A stretch of DNA of 64,000 bases from Cellvibrionaceae bacterium 1162T.S.0a.05 (GTDB lineage: Bacteria > Pseudomonadota > Gammaproteobacteria > Pseudomonadales > Cellvibrionaceae), in the NCBI GenBank assembly GCA_000964245.1, contig LANB01000001.1, positions 3,351,501-3,415,500 of the forward strand. The letters are read 5' to 3'. The translations under genes were made by a program, and so were the position numbers. The notes beneath the pieces were generated by a model, which saw only the letters and a program-made list of their open reading frames with translations, was not told the origin of the DNA and searched no databases. Below are positions 62,343-64,000 of this stretch, piece after piece. Within the stretch, counting starts at the first letter, position 1, and each line of letters starts with the position of its first letter.

Positions 62343-63320
62343 ATGCCAGCCTATCCGTGGCAGGCGACGCTGTGGGAGCAGTTTGTTTCCTTGCGGGATC
62401 GGGGCGCCTTACCTCATGCGATTTTACTCTGTGCCGAGAATGGCCTCGGTGCACGTAAATTAGCCAGGGGGATGGCCAACTATGTGCTGTGCTCACAACC
62501 CTCACACGCACAGGCATGTGGTAATTGTAAGGCCTGTTTATTGTTAAAAGCGGGAAGCCACCCGGACTTCAAAAGTCTTGAGCCAGAAGAGAAGAGTACA
62601 CAGATTCGCATTGATCAAATTCGTGAGCTCAATGCCTTTCTTGCACAAACCGCTCAACAAGCAGCCTGGAAAATTGTTGTCCTGGAGCCAGCACAGGCGA
62701 TGAATGTGAACGCCGCGAATGCCTTGTTGAAAAATCTCGAAGAACCTGCGGCACAAACGCTTTTCATTTTAATTGCCGAGCATGGCAACAAGGTCTTGCC
62801 AACGATTCGCAGCCGCTGTCGGCAATTTCAATTGCCTGCGCCTTCACGCGAACTCGCGCTCGATTGGTTAAGCGGGCAAGGCGTCAAGGGTGCGGAAACC
62901 CTGGTGGATTATCTCGGGCCTTACCCCTTGTTAGCACTTGAGTGGTATCAGCATGACAGTCTGGCTGAAAGGCAAGCTATTCAGCAGGATATCGAAAAAC
63001 TTCTGGGCCATCAGAGCACAGCAAGTGCGATGTCAAAGCGTTGGTCCGCCCTTGAGCCCCCGACGCTTTTCAGTGAATTATTGCGCTGGGCAGAAAGCGA
63101 AATTCGCCGGGCGAGTCTGGCGAACGCATCAAGGAAATATGTGACATTTATGTTTCAATTTTGTGATCGCTTGCGCCAGAAATGTGCATTGTTGGGCAGT
63201 AGCGCTAATATTAATGCGGCCTTGTTGATTGATGAGGCTATATTCGATCTCCTCGGTCTGGCACGCATCCGACCAAAGTTGGGGACCAGTGGTGTAGACA
63301 GGCACGACAATATTGACTAA
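62343..63320 (+). CDS. holB: DNA polymerase III subunit delta prime
   Basis: Clamp-loader subunit of the replicase. ATG 62343 gives 325 residues beginning MPAYPWQATLWEQFV, which lines up with the E. coli start, and AGG lies a few bases upstream. GTG codons at 62313 and 62316 are in frame but less likely. A zinc-binding cluster, CSQPSHAQACGNCKACLLL, follows the degenerate P-loop region (ENGLGARKLA). ANALLKNLEEPAAQTLFILIA and RSRCRQFQLP are the SRC-motif region of the family. It is followed by pilZ as in Pseudomonas. Confidence 0.94.
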   Translation: MPAYPWQATLWEQFVSLRDRGALPHAILLCAENGLGARKLARGMANYVLCSQPSHAQACGNCKACLLLKAGSHPDFKSLEPEEKSTQIRIDQIRELNAFLAQTAQQAAWKIVVLEPAQAMNVNAANALLKNLEEPAAQTLFILIAEHGNKVLPTIRSRCRQFQLPAPSRELALDWLSGQGVKGAETLVDYLGPYPLLALEWYQHDSLAERQAIQQDIEKLLGHQSTASAMSKRWSALEPPTLFSELLRWAESEIRRASLANASRKYVTFMFQFCDRLRQKCALLGSSANINAALLIDEAIFDLLGLARIRPKLGTSGVDRHDNID

Positions 63321-63374
63321 TGTTGTCAGCCCGTTGATGATAGTAAAAACTCGTTAAGCTTTTTTGAGGTGACT

Positions 63375-63728
63375 ATGAAAGGATTGGGAGGCGCAGCGCG
63401 CAATGGTATCTTGTCTCTTACCATTCGTGATAAAGCGGTTCTTTATGCGGCCTATATGCCCTTCGTGGAACACGGTGGCCTGTTTATACCAACCAATAAA
63501 AGTTACAGCCTCGGTGACGAGGTATTCATGTTGCTTAGCTTGATGGATGAACCCGAAAAAATTCCGGTTGCTGGAAAAGTGATCTGGATTACACCTAAAG
63601 GGGCCCAGGGCAACCGCGCCGCAGGAATTGGTGTTCAGTTCAATGGCGAAGACGAAGTCGCTAATAATAAAATCGAAACGTATCTTGCTGGTTCTCTCGA
63701 ATCTGATCGACCGACACACACAATGTAA
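63375..63728 (+). CDS. pilZ: Type IV pilus protein PilZ
   Basis: The 117-residue protein is close to Pseudomonas PilZ through most of its length (ARNGILSLTI, GGLFIPTNKSYSLGDEVFMLL, GKVIWITPKGAQGNRAAGIG and the end SDRPTHTM). PilZ is needed for type IV pilus assembly through PilB and FimX. It lacks the RxxxR c-di-GMP-binding motif of other PilZ-domain proteins, as known for this founding member. ATG 63375 has GAGG close upstream; the in-frame GTG at 63369 is less likely. It lies between holB and tatD. Confidence 0.96.
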   Translation: MKGLGGAARNGILSLTIRDKAVLYAAYMPFVEHGGLFIPTNKSYSLGDEVFMLLSLMDEPEKIPVAGKVIWITPKGAQGNRAAGIGVQFNGEDEVANNKIETYLAGSLESDRPTHTM

Positions 63729-63758
63729 GCCGTTTAGGGCTAAATCAATCAACAACAC

Positions 63759-64000
63759 ATGTTAGTAGATTCTCACTGCCACCTGGACAGGTTGGATTTG
63801 TCTCGTTACGAAAATGGTCTTGACGGCGCTGTCGCTGCGGCCGCTGAACGGGGCATCTCAACCATGTTGTGTGTTTGTATCAGCGAAGAAAACAAGGATC
63901 GAGTACTCGAAATCGCGGAATCCTATCCAGCTATTTTCGCGTCAGTCGGCGTCCACCCTTCCGATGTTGAGCAAGAGTTAGTGGATGTGGAAACCCTTAA
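63759..64000 (+). CDS. TatD-family metal-dependent hydrolase, partial
   Basis: The first 80 codons are visible before the window ends. MLVDSHCHLDRL has the metal-binding His6 and His8, and FASVGVHPSDVEQE is the second conserved motif. The family has DNase/3'-exonuclease-type activity on nucleic acids. It follows pilZ, as in Pseudomonas. Confidence 0.92.
   Translation, partial: MLVDSHCHLDRLDLSRYENGLDGAVAAAAERGISTMLCVCISEENKDRVLEIAESYPAIFASVGVHPSDVEQELVDVETL

Overview
This window is chromosomal, almost entirely housekeeping DNA from a gammaproteobacterium. The gene order follows Pseudomonas in long blocks: scpA-scpB-rluB; the bat/MoxR cluster followed by the 180-kDa NAD-glutamate dehydrogenase; pyrD-rlmL; and rne / rluC-HAD-maf-yceD-rpmF-plsX-fabD-fabG-acpP-fabF-mltG-tmk-holB-pilZ-tatD. 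A large secreted GH9 cellulase-type enzyme with two cellulose-binding modules points to a polysaccharide degrader, most likely of the Cellvibrionales/Cellvibrionaceae type (Cellvibrio, Saccharophagus, Teredinibacter). That placement is inference from gene content, not from a search. I found no transposase, integrase, prophage, CRISPR array or rRNA. One tRNA gene, tRNA-Ser(UGA), is present.

Layout. 1-1.6 kb: minus-strand SH3-domain protein (cut by the window edge), YciI and a multi-pass membrane protein where YciB would be expected. 1.8-6.4 kb: PHP phosphatase, YciO, ScpA, ScpB with a long acidic repeat tail, RluB. 6.5-10.9 kb: the GH9 enzyme and an AT-rich upstream region. 10.9-14.9 kb: diguanylate cyclase, flavodoxin FldB, DgkA, a flavin reductase and an orphan PAS histidine kinase that overlaps it tail to tail. 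15-25 kb: a coiled-coil protein of unknown function, a PLP enzyme, a cNMP-rhodanese protein, NAD kinase, rhomboid protease, YeaC-like protein, PepN, cytochrome b561 and YceI. 25.5-28.2 kb: a 903-residue membrane protein that looks like an M48 peptidase without its zinc ligands. 28.2-35.5 kb: a six-gene, overlapping MoxR-DUF58-DUF4381-BatA-BatB/C-BatD operon. 35.7-48.5 kb: NAD-GDH, DUF2835, a secreted lipocalin-like protein, PyrD, RlmL, UvrB and a secreted putative metallopeptidase. 48.6-64 kb: tRNA-Ser, RNase E, RluC, HAD phosphatase, Maf and the ribosome/fatty-acid/lipid/DNA-replication operon through PilZ to the start of TatD.

The genes mostly serve chromosome segregation, RNA modification and decay, envelope stress, fatty-acid synthesis and DNA repair. 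The unusual material is small in scale. Short in-phase tandem arrays (14, 14, 15, 18 and 18 bp) occur between genes or at gene ends, and the two 18-bp arrays are nearly the same sequence at two loci 18 kb apart. There is also a degenerate M48-like protein, a coiled-coil protein with a possible zinc site, and a promoter that would make the yceD-rpmF-plsX-fabD message almost leaderless. No obvious new defence or mobile system is visible.
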